Assembly (NCBI RefSeq): GCF_000687715.1
Contig: NZ_JHXD01000008.1
Span: forward strand, 1-64,000
Direction of reading: 5' to 3'
DNA from: Xylanibacter ruminicola Ga6B6
GTDB taxonomy: Bacteria; Bacteroidota; Bacteroidia; Bacteroidales; Bacteroidaceae
DNA length: 64,000 nucleotides
Under the pieces are notes generated by a model that saw only the letters and a list, made by a program, of their open reading frames with translations, made no database searches and was not told the origin of the DNA. Shown in pieces: positions 13,418 through 22,803 of this stretch. Position 1 is the stretch's first letter, and each line of letters opens with the position of its first letter. A program made the translations under genes and the position numbers.

Positions 13418-15088
13418 ATGAAGCACTTATACCTATCTTTATTTCTGCTGATGCAGGTGGTTACTGCCAGCAGTATCCCTGCCCGTCCCGGCCAGTGGAA
13501 AATACTCACCCTTACTGATGGTACACAAGTAAAAGCCGAACTGAAAGGCGACGAATACGTGCACTATTGGATGAGCGAAAACGGTGATTGCTATAGCGAG
13601 ACTACTAAGGCTGGCATCTACCAACTCACCAATCAGAGCATTCTGCTCAACAGCGCACAACAGAAACGTGCCATGCACGGAGCTAACAAAAGTCGAACCA
13701 GAGCAGTCATCGGCGGTAAGCATGAGCCCTACATCGGAAAGAAGAAAGGACTCATTATCTTAGTAGACTTCCAGAACAAGAAATTCAAAGAAGAGCATAC
13801 CCCTGAGCTCTACAACGATATCCTGAACAAAGTAGGCTTCACCAGCGAGCTGGGATTCAAAGGAAGCGTAAAAGACTACTTTCTGTCACAGAGCTACGGA
13901 CAGTTCGAACTCGACTTTGATGTGATCGGTCCGCTTACCATGCCTAAGACCTACGGTTACTATGGCGCTAACACCCAAGGTAACGACACCAATCCAGGAC
14001 TGATGGTAGCAACAGCCTGTGAGATGGCCGATGAATTTGTTAACTATCAGGACTATGACTGGGATGGTGACGGCGAAGTAGACCAAGTATTCGTAATATT
14101 CGCAGGACTCGGTGAGGCTGCTGGCGGCGATGCCAACACCATCTGGCCACACGAGTGGCACCTGCAGTACAGCGATTATAAGAAAACGCTCACACTCGAC
14201 AACATCGTTATCGACACGTATGCCTGCGGCCCCGAACTTATCCAGCGAGGCTACAACGAAAGCTCTATCGGCATAGAGGGTATCGGCACAATCTGCCATG
14301 AGTTCACACACTGCTTGGGATTACCCGACATGTACGATACCAGTGGCAGCAACTTTGGCATGTACACATGGGACCTGATGAGTAGCGGCAGTTACAACGG
14401 CAATAGTTTCTCGCCTGCTGGCTATACCAGCTACGAGCGCATGTACTGCGGTTGGAAACAGCCCATCGAACTGAAGAACGACACCGTGCTAACCGACATG
14501 AAAGCCATCGGCGATGGCGGCGACTTCTACATCATCTACAACGATGCGCACCCCGACGAGTACTACCTGCTGGAAAACCGACAGAAGACTGGCTGGGACG
14601 AGGCACTGCCCGGTAGCGGATTGCTGGTGCTGCACGTCGACTATGATGAGGAGTTATGGCACTACAATCTGGTTAACAACACCACAGCGTACGATGGTTA
14701 CAACACCCACCAGCGCTGCACCATCATCCCTGCCGACAACAGTTTGATAAGCAGCGTTGAGGATGCCGCCAACGACCCGTTCCCCTACGCCGGCAACGAC
14801 AGCTTAACCAACAAATCGCTGCCCCGCGCCGAGCTTTACAATCTTAATCCCGATGGTATCCACTACACCAGCAAGCCCGTAACCAACATCAAGCTTACCG
14901 ACGGCGTGATATCATTCAAGTTCCAGAATCTGGTAGGCAGCGGAACCTTGGGCATCCAGTCGGTCATCAAGCCAGCTGCCACCGAACCCACCACCATCTA
15001 CACCCTGGATGGTCGCAACATGGGCACCAACCCATCGGCCCTGCCCAAAGGCATCTACATCATAGGTGGCCGCAAGGTTATCAGGTAA
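13418..15088 (+). CDS. M6 family metalloprotease with type IX sorting-type tail
   Basis: 556 residues from the ATG that begins MKHLYLSLFLLMQ. The upstream alternative at 13358 would be inside the terminator. After the signal peptide and a ~90-residue pro-region, the catalytic domain includes KGLIILVDFQNKKF, DWDGDGEVDQVFVI and the zinc motif HEFTHCLGLPDMYD (HExxHxxGxxD type, as in M6/InhA-like enzymes). The end, starting TIYTLDGRNMG and finishing GIYIIGGRKVIR, resembles T9SS type A sorting domains and is almost the same as that of the next gene. Probably a secreted or surface protease exported with the help of the Por system (porW/porX at 31361-35770). Confidence 0.85.
   Translation: MKHLYLSLFLLMQVVTASSIPARPGQWKILTLTDGTQVKAELKGDEYVHYWMSENGDCYSETTKAGIYQLTNQSILLNSAQQKRAMHGANKSRTRAVIGGKHEPYIGKKKGLIILVDFQNKKFKEEHTPELYNDILNKVGFTSELGFKGSVKDYFLSQSYGQFELDFDVIGPLTMPKTYGYYGANTQGNDTNPGLMVATACEMADEFVNYQDYDWDGDGEVDQVFVIFAGLGEAAGGDANTIWPHEWHLQYSDYKKTLTLDNIVIDTYACGPELIQRGYNESSIGIEGIGTICHEFTHCLGLPDMYDTSGSNFGMYTWDLMSSGSYNGNSFSPAGYTSYERMYCGWKQPIELKNDTVLTDMKAIGDGGDFYIIYNDAHPDEYYLLENRQKTGWDEALPGSGLLVLHVDYDEELWHYNLVNNTTAYDGYNTHQRCTIIPADNSLISSVEDAANDPFPYAGNDSLTNKSLPRAELYNLNPDGIHYTSKPVTNIKLTDGVISFKFQNLVGSGTLGIQSVIKPAATEPTTIYTLDGRNMGTNPSALPKGIYIIGGRKVIR
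14998..15088 (+). repeat. Duplicated sorting-domain cassette, copy 1
   Basis: 91 bp at the 3' end of the M6 gene, differing from 16142-16232 at only four positions, while the rest of the two genes is unrelated. Confidence 0.9.
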
Positions 15089-15114
15089 AAACTTTCGCCA
15101 ATAACAACCACTTC

Positions 15115-15150
15115 GCGGGGTTTGCCATCCAAAGCAACCCCGCATTTTTT
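15115..15150 (+). terminator. Terminator after the M6 protease gene
   Basis: GCGGGGTTTGC / GCAACCCCGC stem, loop beginning CATCC, then six T. The stem and loop resemble those of the terminator at 22766. Confidence 0.85.
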
Positions 15151-15160
15151 GTGCCCGCCT

Positions 15161-15184
15161 GCTACGCGCTACAGTGCTACAGTT
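15161..15184 (+). repeat. Dispersed GYGCTACA-type repeat, copy 3
   Basis: Follows the M6 terminator directly; identical to the copy at 17524-17547. Confidence 0.85.
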
Positions 15185-15257
15185 GAAAATGGGGCGGGAT
15201 GTTACATATTGCAAAGTTTGCGCAATATGAGGCAATGGGCGTTTGAGAGGAAATGGG

Positions 15258-15265
15258 TACCTTTG
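15258..15265 (+). promoter_or_regulatory. -7 box of the esterase gene
   Basis: TACCTTTG, 31 nt before the ATG at 15297. Confidence 0.6.
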
Positions 15266-15296
15266 CAGCCGATAATTAAAAAACTTAAGAATAGTA

Positions 15297-16232
15297 ATGA
15301 GAAAACAGATAATGGCACTGGTGCTCTTGGCTGCTGGCTGGGGGCTGACAGCACAGGCACAGGAATCGCTGAGAGTTGACAACTACGTACGACAGTACAA
15401 AACCTACGTACCAAAAGAGCTGGGCAGTAAACGCCCGCTGCTGATATCGTGCCACGGCATGAACCAGGATGCAGCCTACCAGATGAATATGCTCGATATA
15501 GCATCGGTGGCCGACACAGCCAAGTTTGTGACGGTGTTTCCCGAAGGCATAGCCAAAAGCTGGGACATATCAGGCGACCGCGACATACGTTTTGTGCTGG
15601 AACTGATTAAGGAGATGCAGAAGAAATACGATATCGACAGTACCCGCGTGTATCTGTCGGGCTTCTCGATGGGCGGCATGTTTACCTACCACGCTATGAA
15701 CAAGATAGCCGACCGCATTGCGGCCTTTGCTCCCATCAGCGGCTATCCCATGAACGGTGCCACGGCGCTTGAGAGCGTGCGCCCCATACCCATCATCCAC
15801 ACTCACGGCACCAGCGACGATGTGGTACCCTACTCCAACGTAAAGAAAAACCTTGAGGTGTGGATAACGCACAACGGCTGTAAGCAGCCCGACAAGGTTA
15901 CCCGCAACTATCGCGGCACCGGACATATAACCCACCACCTGTGGAGCGAGGGCAACGATGGTGTTGAGGTGGTGCTGCTGGAGATGGCACGCAAGGGTCA
16001 CTGGATATCAAACGATGTAGTAAAGACGGGCGATGAGATATGGCGATTCTGCAGTCGCTACTCGCTACCCAAGAGCAGCAACCCCACAGCAAACATCCAC
16101 ACCCCATCAACCACCACCAAGCCCAAACACAATGGCGTCATCTACACCCTCGATGGTCGCAACCTGGGCACCAACCCATCGGCCCTGCCCAAAGGCATCT
16201 ATATCATAGGTGGCCGCAAGGTTATCAAGTAA
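15297..16232 (+). CDS. CE1-like / PHB depolymerase-type esterase with type IX sorting-type tail
   Basis: 311 residues. Signal peptide 1-21. The alpha/beta hydrolase has PLLISCHGMNQDA (oxyanion region), the nucleophile elbow GFSMGG (Ser about 120), HTHGTSDDVVPYS with the likely acid, and a C-terminal GHWISND His. This is the layout of feruloyl/acetyl-xylan esterases and PHB depolymerase-like esterases. Residues ~281-311 are the same sorting-type tail as the M6 protease. Likely a secreted esterase removing acyl groups from plant polysaccharide or another ester. The exact substrate is unknown. Confidence 0.82.
   Translation: MRKQIMALVLLAAGWGLTAQAQESLRVDNYVRQYKTYVPKELGSKRPLLISCHGMNQDAAYQMNMLDIASVADTAKFVTVFPEGIAKSWDISGDRDIRFVLELIKEMQKKYDIDSTRVYLSGFSMGGMFTYHAMNKIADRIAAFAPISGYPMNGATALESVRPIPIIHTHGTSDDVVPYSNVKKNLEVWITHNGCKQPDKVTRNYRGTGHITHHLWSEGNDGVEVVLLEMARKGHWISNDVVKTGDEIWRFCSRYSLPKSSNPTANIHTPSTTTKPKHNGVIYTLDGRNLGTNPSALPKGIYIIGGRKVIK
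16142..16232 (+). repeat. Duplicated sorting-domain cassette, copy 2
   Basis: 91 bp matching 14998-15088 at 87 positions. Confidence 0.9.
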
Positions 16233-16317
16233 TAATGGCATCACAGTATTAACAATAATTATCTATTTATTTGCGTAACATTTTGGATTTCTGCATACTT
16301 AATATGTAGAAAATATT

Positions 16318-16325
16318 TAAATTTG
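16318..16325 (+). promoter_or_regulatory. -7 box of the YhcG-type gene
   Basis: TAAATTTG, 31 nt before the ATG at 16357. Confidence 0.5.
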
Positions 16326-16356
16326 CAGTCGAAACAAAACTGATAAAATTAACAAC

Positions 16357-17520
16357 ATGAATTTTGAATCATTAGTAGGACATATCAATCATGTGCAGGA
16401 CGCGCTTCAGGCACAAGCCGCACATGCCGTAAACCTATCGCTTACTGCCCGCAACTGGCTGGTGGGGTATTATATTGTAGAATACGAGCAGCATGGTGAA
16501 GATCGTGCTAAGTATGGTGAGAAACTGCTAAAAAACCTTGCCCAGCGTCTTAACAGAAGAGGATTGGGAGAACGCCGTTTATATGAGTACAGACTCACAT
16601 ATCAGGTATACCCTCAACTTGGCGGTGTAGTTGCAGAATATGTAGTCAAAAACGGGCAGGATGAAATTTTGCGGTTGACGACCGCCAAATCTGAAGATAG
16701 TACGGTACTCATTGAAAAATTGCGGTCGTCAACCGCAATATCTGCAGTGCCACAAGAGGCTTGGCAAACTCCAGCAAAGTCTTTGTTTTATAAGTTATCG
16801 GCTACCCACCTCATCTATCTTTCGAATTTTAACGATGAACTAAAGCGTGCCTTTTACGAACAAGAAACAATTCGCGGTTGCTGGACAGTAACAGAGCTCG
16901 ACCGCCAGGTGTCGTCGCAATACTACGAGCGCATGGGGTTATCTAAGGACAAGAAAGCACTGCAGAAACTTGCCATGAAGAACGCTCAGCAATTGGCCCC
17001 GCGTGACATTCTGCACAATCCCGTAACACTCGAATTTTTAGGCTTGGAGTCGCAGGAAGTCTATACCGAAACCAAATTGGAGTCGTACATCCTGAATCAC
17101 CTACAGGCATTCCTGTTGGAGATGGGCCGAGGTTTCTGCTTCGAGGCTCGACAAAAACGCATCCTCGTTGATCAGGACTACTTTAAGGCCGACCTTATTT
17201 TCTATCATCGTATTTTGAAGTGTCACGTTATCATCGACTTAAAGATTGACCGTTTCCGACACGAGTATGCCTCGCAGCTAAACCTCTACATGAACTACTA
17301 CAAGCACGAGGTTATGCAGGAAGGCGACAACCCGCCCATCGGTTTGCTACTGTGCACCGATTATGGCGAGACCACCGTACAGTATGCCACCGAGGGCCTT
17401 TCGCAGAATCTCTTCGTAAGTAAATACCGACTGCAGTTGCCATCGGAAGATGAAATACGAAAATATCTATTAGAAAGCATCTCGGAGAAGGAGTTCATGG
17501 AACTAAAGAATGCAGAATAG
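16357..17520 (+). CDS. YhcG/DUF1016-type PD-(D/E)XK nuclease
   Basis: 387 residues. N-terminal DUF1016 helical domain (about 1-90: SLTARNWLVGYYIVEYEQ, then ERRLYEYRLTYQVYP). The C-terminal nuclease domain (about 225-365) has KADLIFYHRILKCHVIIDLKI, in parts, as the PD-(D/E)XK core with D-L-K where E-L-K is common, then ASQLNLYMNYY. Family members appear near mobile elements and in defence or repair contexts; activity is poorly defined. The segment between the domains is encoded by DNA with 17-bp perfect inverted repeats (16669-16685 / 16722-16738). Confidence 0.82.
   Translation: MNFESLVGHINHVQDALQAQAAHAVNLSLTARNWLVGYYIVEYEQHGEDRAKYGEKLLKNLAQRLNRRGLGERRLYEYRLTYQVYPQLGGVVAEYVVKNGQDEILRLTTAKSEDSTVLIEKLRSSTAISAVPQEAWQTPAKSLFYKLSATHLIYLSNFNDELKRAFYEQETIRGCWTVTELDRQVSSQYYERMGLSKDKKALQKLAMKNAQQLAPRDILHNPVTLEFLGLESQEVYTETKLESYILNHLQAFLLEMGRGFCFEARQKRILVDQDYFKADLIFYHRILKCHVIIDLKIDRFRHEYASQLNLYMNYYKHEVMQEGDNPPIGLLLCTDYGETTVQYATEGLSQNLFVSKYRLQLPSEDEIRKYLLESISEKEFMELKNAE
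16669..16738. repeat. Perfect 17-bp inverted repeat inside the nuclease gene
   Basis: TTGCGGTTGACGACCGC at 16669-16685 and its exact complement at 16722-16738, with a 36-bp spacer. The coding frame continues through both arms. Confidence 0.9.
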
Positions 17521-17523
17521 CCT

Positions 17524-17547
17524 GCTACGCGCTACAGTGCTACAGTT
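17524..17547 (+). repeat. Dispersed GYGCTACA-type repeat, copy 4
   Basis: Begins 3 nt after the nuclease stop codon; identical to 15161-15184. A weak stem-loop AATCCC / GGGATT follows at about 17553-17580. Confidence 0.85.
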
Positions 17548-17590
17548 GAAAATAATCCCTTCGCTAACCGGTGAGGGGATTTGTTATTAT

Positions 17591-17870
17591 TGCATATTTT
17601 GTGCATAACAATTTAATATCAAAATTCGCGTTTAACGATACAAAATGTAAGTTAAGCGCGAATTTTGGCTTTCATATTGATTTTTTGAATACCATTTGTA
17701 TTAAAATGGTTAAAATATGTTAGAAAATAGCCCTCTTTTGATAAAATTATTTGCCTATTATAATAATATACAGTAATTTTGCAGGCCCGAAATGGGACCT
17801 TACGTCCAACAAAAAGGAAGAGATTGAGACTACAGGTATAACATATAATTATTAAAAAAGAGAGATTTTT
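17591..17870 (+). promoter_or_regulatory. Upstream region of SusC locus 2, paralogous to that of locus 1
   Basis: Shares the blocks described for 7381-7695. It also has a 16-bp inverted repeat, AAAATTCGCGTTTAAC (17621-17636) against 17651-17666 with one mismatch. The -7 box TAATTTTG is at 17774-17781 and leaves a ~90-nt leader. The inverted repeat lies ~110 bp upstream of the -7 box, fitting an activator site rather than an attenuator. Confidence 0.65.
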
Positions 17871-20800
17871 ATGAAACAACGACTAACGATGTTCATCGTC
17901 AGTCTGTTCCTTTTTGTGGGAGCAGCGCTGGCACAGACAAAAGTTACAGGTACAGTACTCTCACAGGAAGACGGTGAGCCCATCATCGGTGCTACCATCA
18001 AAATTGTGGGTGCAGGTACCGGTGCCATCACTGATTATGACGGACAGTTTACTGTAACCATGCCCGAAGGCAAGGACATGATTGAGATTACCTACCTGGG
18101 CTGCAAGACCGAGACCTTGAAGGCCGTTAACGGTATGCGCGTAATGATGAAGCCCGACAGCGAAACTCTTGAAGAGGTGGTAGTTGTGGCTTACGGTACT
18201 GCCAAGAAGCAGAGTATTACCGGTTCGGTATCAACCGTTGACGAGAAGGCTATCGAGAAGCGTATCGCCTCGAACGTTACCAGCGCACTCGAGGGTGCTG
18301 CCCCTGGTGTACAGGTTAACAACACCTATGGTGAACCTGGTGCCGAGCCTACCATCCGCATTCGTGGTATCGGTTCGCTCAATGGTTCTAACACCCCACT
18401 CTACGTAGTAGATGGTATTATCTACAACGGTAACATTGCCGACCTGAACCCCGAGGATATCAAGAGCATGTCGGTACTGAAGGATGCTGCATCGGCAGCC
18501 CTGTACGGTAACCGTGCATCGGCCGGTGTGGTTATCATCACCACCAAGAGCGGTGTTTCGCACGAGGGTAACTCATCAATCGACCTGAAGATTAACCATG
18601 GTTACTACAACCGTGGTATCAAGGAGTACGACCGCCTGGGTGTTAACGACTACATGGAGACATCGTGGAAGGCCATGAAGAACTGGGCTATGACCGGTTC
18701 GATGGGCTTGAGCGAGGACGAGGCTAAGGCCTACGCCAGCGCACATCTGGCTACCGACGTGATGCACCAGAACATCTGGGACCGCGCCAGCGACCAGCTG
18801 TTCGACGCTAACGGAAAGATCGTGGCCAACGTACTGGACGGCTACACCGACCTTGACTGGGAGGACAACATTGAGCGTACTGGTCAGCGTCAGGAGTACA
18901 TCCTGAGCGGCAACTTCACCAACGATAAGACCAACGTTTACGCATCGCTGGGTTACCTGAACGAGAAGGGTTACATTATCAGCAGCGACTACGAGCGCTA
19001 CACAGCCCGCGTAAACTCTACCTTTACACCTAACAAGTATTTTACTGCTGGTGTAAACCTGAACGGTACTATCTCAACACGCCACTTTAACGACAACGCT
19101 TCGGGAAGCGCTTACAGCAACCCATTCAGCACAGCCCGTTACATGGCGCCCATCTATCCTATCTACAGCCACAACGCCGACGGCAGCATTGCTACCGACG
19201 AGAATGGCGAGTATGTATATGATACAAAATCTGACTATCTCGACAACCGTAACATTGCTTACGAGCTGCGCAAGGATACCGACTCACGTAAGCGTAACGT
19301 ACTGAACGGTACTGCTTACCTGACTCTGAACCTGCCATACGACTTCTCGGTAACCGTTAAGGGTAACCTGTCGCACCGTTCATCTACACGTCAGCGTTAC
19401 AACAACCCTGAGATTGGTGATGGTGCTGCAAACGGTGGACGACTGACTAACTACAGCAACGAGTACGAGGACTACACCATGCAGGAGCTGCTGAACTGGG
19501 CTCACGAGTACGGCAACAACCACATCGATGCCATGGTAGGTCACGAGAACACTCACTATCAGACCGAGAACTTCATGGGTATGAACACCAACATGGCTGT
19601 TGACGGTATCTACGTACTGAACAACTTCCTGACCAACTCATACCTGAATGGTTACAACGACGAGTATGCTACCGAGTCGTACCTGGCTCGCGTACGTTAC
19701 AACTACGATCAGCGCTACTTTGTAGATGCATCGCTGCGCCGCGATGGTTCGTCGCGTTTTGCCAGCTCAAACCGTTGGGGTAACTTCTTCTCGTTCGGTG
19801 CTACCTGGAATGCCAAGAAAGAGGAGTTCCTGCGCACTGTAAAGTGGGTTAACCAGTTGCGTGTTCGTGCCTCGTACGGTGAGGTAGGTAACGACGCTGG
19901 TGTAAACTACTATGGCTACCAGGCTCTTTACTATATCGAGAAGAACGGTGGTAACAGTGCCCTGATGAAGCAGAGCCTGAGCGCCGAGGATATCAAGTGG
20001 GAGACTGCCCAGACTGTAGATGCTGCCATCGAGGGTCGTCTGTTCGGCCGCATGAACTTCAGCATCGGCTACTTCGACAAGCGTAACAAGGACCTGCTCT
20101 TTGCTGTACGCCTGCCCCTGTCGGCCGGTTCGTTCTCGTACGGCGACTACTTCAACATGACCGTTAACAAGAACATCGGTACCATCGCCAACCGCGGTAT
20201 CGAGCTTTCGATCGATGCCGACGTGCTGCAGAAGAAGGATTGGACTGTTAACGTAGGTCTCGACGCTACATTCATCAAGAACAAGATTATCAAGCTGCCT
20301 AACGGCGACAACATCCTCTCGGGTGTACACAACTACACCGAGGGCCGTTCGCTGTACGACTTCTATACATACCACTTCGAGGGTGTTGACCAGATGACCG
20401 GTCGTTCACTCTACACACTCGATCCCGAGAAGAAGGAAACTGCCGCCAAGCAGGGCGAGCTGGTTACCATCAACGGTGTTGACTACACTACCGATACAGC
20501 TTACGGCTTGCGCGACTTCCACGGCACTGCTGCTCCTACCGTTTATGGTTCGGTTCACGGCAACGTAGCTTGGAAAGACCTCTCGCTGAACGTGTTGGCT
20601 ACCTACAGCCTGGGTGGTAAGACTATCGACTACACTTATCAGACACTCATGAGCACAAACGCCATGTCGAGCGGTTCAGCCCTGCACAAGGATGCCCTGA
20701 AGGCTTGGAACGGCGTGCCCGAGGGTATGACCGAGACATCGGCCAACCGCATTGATCCAAACGGCGTGCCTGCCATGGACTACAATCTGAGTTCGAAGAA

Positions 20801-21062
20801 CAACGCTACCTGCGACCGCTGGCTCACAAGCGCCTCGTACCTGGTAATGAAGAACATCAGTCTGTCGTACAACCTGCCTAAGAAGTGGATGACCGCCATG
20901 AACGCAGGTATCAACGGCATGACACTTACCGCTGGTGTTGAGAACCTCTTTACACTGACTGCTCGCAAGGGTATGAACCCACAGTACAGCTTTACTGGTG
21001 GCTCGGACGATACCTACGTAACAGCTCGCGTTTGGAACTTCTCGCTCAATGTTAATTTCTAA
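17871..21062 (+). CDS. SusC/RagA family TonB-linked outer membrane protein, locus 2
   Basis: 1063 residues. Signal peptide (1-22, ending AALAQ), regulatory-like beta domain, EEVVVVAYGTAKK before the plug, TIRIRGIGSLNGSN and LYVVDGIIYNG, then a beta-barrel ending NFSLNVNF. The first ~45 residues are almost identical to the SusC at 7696, while the barrel has diverged, as expected for paralogues with different ligands. It is paired with the SusD 21 nt downstream. Substrate unknown. Confidence 0.92.
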   Translation: MKQRLTMFIVSLFLFVGAALAQTKVTGTVLSQEDGEPIIGATIKIVGAGTGAITDYDGQFTVTMPEGKDMIEITYLGCKTETLKAVNGMRVMMKPDSETLEEVVVVAYGTAKKQSITGSVSTVDEKAIEKRIASNVTSALEGAAPGVQVNNTYGEPGAEPTIRIRGIGSLNGSNTPLYVVDGIIYNGNIADLNPEDIKSMSVLKDAASAALYGNRASAGVVIITTKSGVSHEGNSSIDLKINHGYYNRGIKEYDRLGVNDYMETSWKAMKNWAMTGSMGLSEDEAKAYASAHLATDVMHQNIWDRASDQLFDANGKIVANVLDGYTDLDWEDNIERTGQRQEYILSGNFTNDKTNVYASLGYLNEKGYIISSDYERYTARVNSTFTPNKYFTAGVNLNGTISTRHFNDNASGSAYSNPFSTARYMAPIYPIYSHNADGSIATDENGEYVYDTKSDYLDNRNIAYELRKDTDSRKRNVLNGTAYLTLNLPYDFSVTVKGNLSHRSSTRQRYNNPEIGDGAANGGRLTNYSNEYEDYTMQELLNWAHEYGNNHIDAMVGHENTHYQTENFMGMNTNMAVDGIYVLNNFLTNSYLNGYNDEYATESYLARVRYNYDQRYFVDASLRRDGSSRFASSNRWGNFFSFGATWNAKKEEFLRTVKWVNQLRVRASYGEVGNDAGVNYYGYQALYYIEKNGGNSALMKQSLSAEDIKWETAQTVDAAIEGRLFGRMNFSIGYFDKRNKDLLFAVRLPLSAGSFSYGDYFNMTVNKNIGTIANRGIELSIDADVLQKKDWTVNVGLDATFIKNKIIKLPNGDNILSGVHNYTEGRSLYDFYTYHFEGVDQMTGRSLYTLDPEKKETAAKQGELVTINGVDYTTDTAYGLRDFHGTAAPTVYGSVHGNVAWKDLSLNVLATYSLGGKTIDYTYQTLMSTNAMSSGSALHKDALKAWNGVPEGMTETSANRIDPNGVPAMDYNLSSKNNATCDRWLTSASYLVMKNISLSYNLPKKWMTAMNAGINGMTLTAGVENLFTLTARKGMNPQYSFTGGSDDTYVTARVWNFSLNVNF

Positions 21063-21083
21063 TTTTTAAAGGAATATCGAAGT

Positions 21084-22736
21084 ATGAAAAAATATATTAG
21101 CAACATCATGGCAGGCTTGGTACTGGTTAGCGCTACCGCACTCACTTCGTGTGGCGCCGACTATCTGAACACCAATCCTACCGAGTCGATCTCGGCCGAC
21201 GACGCTGTAGCCACAACCGAGAACGCCTACAAGGCACTGAATGGTATTGCCAAGAGCATGAGCACCCAGCAGTACGCCTGGGATCAGGGTTGTGCTGGCG
21301 AGAACCGCATCATTGCTCTTTACGAGAACTATGCCAGCCAGGACTACTTCTACAACTATTACGCACAGGGTTGGGCACCTATCATGAACCTGGCTTACTC
21401 GCTGCGTAACAACACATCGTACGATGCATACCCCTGGTACTACTACTATACACTGGTAGGACAGGCTAACACCATCATTACACGTATCGACGACGCTACT
21501 GGCGAAGAGTCGATGAAGAAGTTCGAGAAGGCTTCGGCACTCACATTCCGTGCTTACAGCTTCGAGAAGCTGCTGCACTACTATGCCCCACGCTGGCAGG
21601 ACAGCAACAACGGTACTGCCAAGGGTATCTGCCTGCGACTGGATGAGTCAACAGGCGAGCTGCCACAGTCAACCATGGCTGAGTGCTATGCGCAGATCTA
21701 CAAGGATCTCGACGAGGCTATCACACTGTTCCAGCAGAGCGGCATGAACCGTGGTACAAGCGAAATCTGGATTGCTAACGAGAACGTAGCACACGCTGTT
21801 TACGCACGTGCAGCCCTGGCTAAGCAGGACTATCAGACTGCACTTACCCACGCTCCTCTGGCTCGCAAGGGCTACGCCCTGATGAGCAATGCCGACTACT
21901 ATGCCGGTTTCTGCAAGCCAACCAGCGAGTGGATTTTCGGTAGCTACGGCGACGCTCAGGAGAACATGTGGTACTGGAGCTACGGTACACAGTACTCTTG
22001 TAACGGTTACTACGCTAACAACACTGCCTGCGGTGCAGGTTCAATCGATATCGAGCTGACCAATCAGATCCCAGACAACGACGCTCGTAAGGGCCTGTTC
22101 CTCACACCTGACAAGTTCAAGAACTTCGACCTGAGCGATCAAACCGTTACAGATAACTACTATCTGAGCTATGGTATCATGGGATTCAGCAACGATGCCC
22201 TGTGGGACGAGGTTGACGCTTATGTTGCAAACCGTCACAACTCATCGGCTGCCAGCAATATGGAGCGCCCTTACCAGCCTGGTTACTACTACGTAGGTGG
22301 TCAGACCAAGTTCTACGTATTCGACACTCCAGGTGTAGGCTATCTGCCATTCATCCGCTCATCTGAGATGGTACTCATCGAGGCCGAGGCTAACTACTTC
22401 CTGGGTAACGAGGCTGCCGCACAGGCTGCTCTCGTAGAGCTGAATGCTTCTACAGGTCGTGATGCTAACTACACCTGCGAGAAGACAGGCGAGGATCTCT
22501 TCGACGAGATTGTAAACTACCGCCGTCTGGAGCTCTGGGGTGAGGGTTTTGGATACAGCGACTACAAGCGTTGGAACAAGGCCATCTCGCGTAAGAGCCT
22601 GGCTCAGGGTGGTAGCGCCGCAACCGCCATCGCTGTTACCGTTAACCCCGACAACGATAACTGGACATGGGCTATCCCACAGTGGGAGAGCGACTACAAC
22701 GACGCTTTCAGAGATCCAACAAAGGATGCTGAGTAA
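21084..22736 (+). CDS. SusD/RagB family surface lipoprotein, locus 2
   Basis: 550 residues. Signal peptide with lipobox LTSC. The N-terminal DYLNTNPTESIS is typical of SusD proteins, as are TFRAYSFEKLLHYYAPRWQD and the C-terminal NYRRLELWGEGFGYSDYKRW. It would bind ligand and cap the partner SusC. It ends the operon; the terminator at 22766 follows within 30 nt. Confidence 0.92.
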   Translation: MKKYISNIMAGLVLVSATALTSCGADYLNTNPTESISADDAVATTENAYKALNGIAKSMSTQQYAWDQGCAGENRIIALYENYASQDYFYNYYAQGWAPIMNLAYSLRNNTSYDAYPWYYYYTLVGQANTIITRIDDATGEESMKKFEKASALTFRAYSFEKLLHYYAPRWQDSNNGTAKGICLRLDESTGELPQSTMAECYAQIYKDLDEAITLFQQSGMNRGTSEIWIANENVAHAVYARAALAKQDYQTALTHAPLARKGYALMSNADYYAGFCKPTSEWIFGSYGDAQENMWYWSYGTQYSCNGYYANNTACGAGSIDIELTNQIPDNDARKGLFLTPDKFKNFDLSDQTVTDNYYLSYGIMGFSNDALWDEVDAYVANRHNSSAASNMERPYQPGYYYVGGQTKFYVFDTPGVGYLPFIRSSEMVLIEAEANYFLGNEAAAQAALVELNASTGRDANYTCEKTGEDLFDEIVNYRRLELWGEGFGYSDYKRWNKAISRKSLAQGGSAATAIAVTVNPDNDNWTWAIPQWESDYNDAFRDPTKDAE

Positions 22737-22765
22737 TACTTAGTATCTGCACCATAAAAATAAAG

Positions 22766-22800
22766 CGCGGGTTTGCCATCTAAGCAAACTCGCGTTTTTC
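22766..22800 (+). terminator. Terminator of SusCD operon 2
   Basis: CGCGGGTTTGC / GCAAACTCGCG, 11 bp with one G-U, then five T. Related in stem and loop to the terminator at 15115. Confidence 0.85.
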
Positions 22801-22803
22801 TTT

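Noticed and set aside
19767..20375. Minus-strand ORF of 202 codons within the second SusC
   Set aside because: Antisense shadow of a strongly supported SusC gene.
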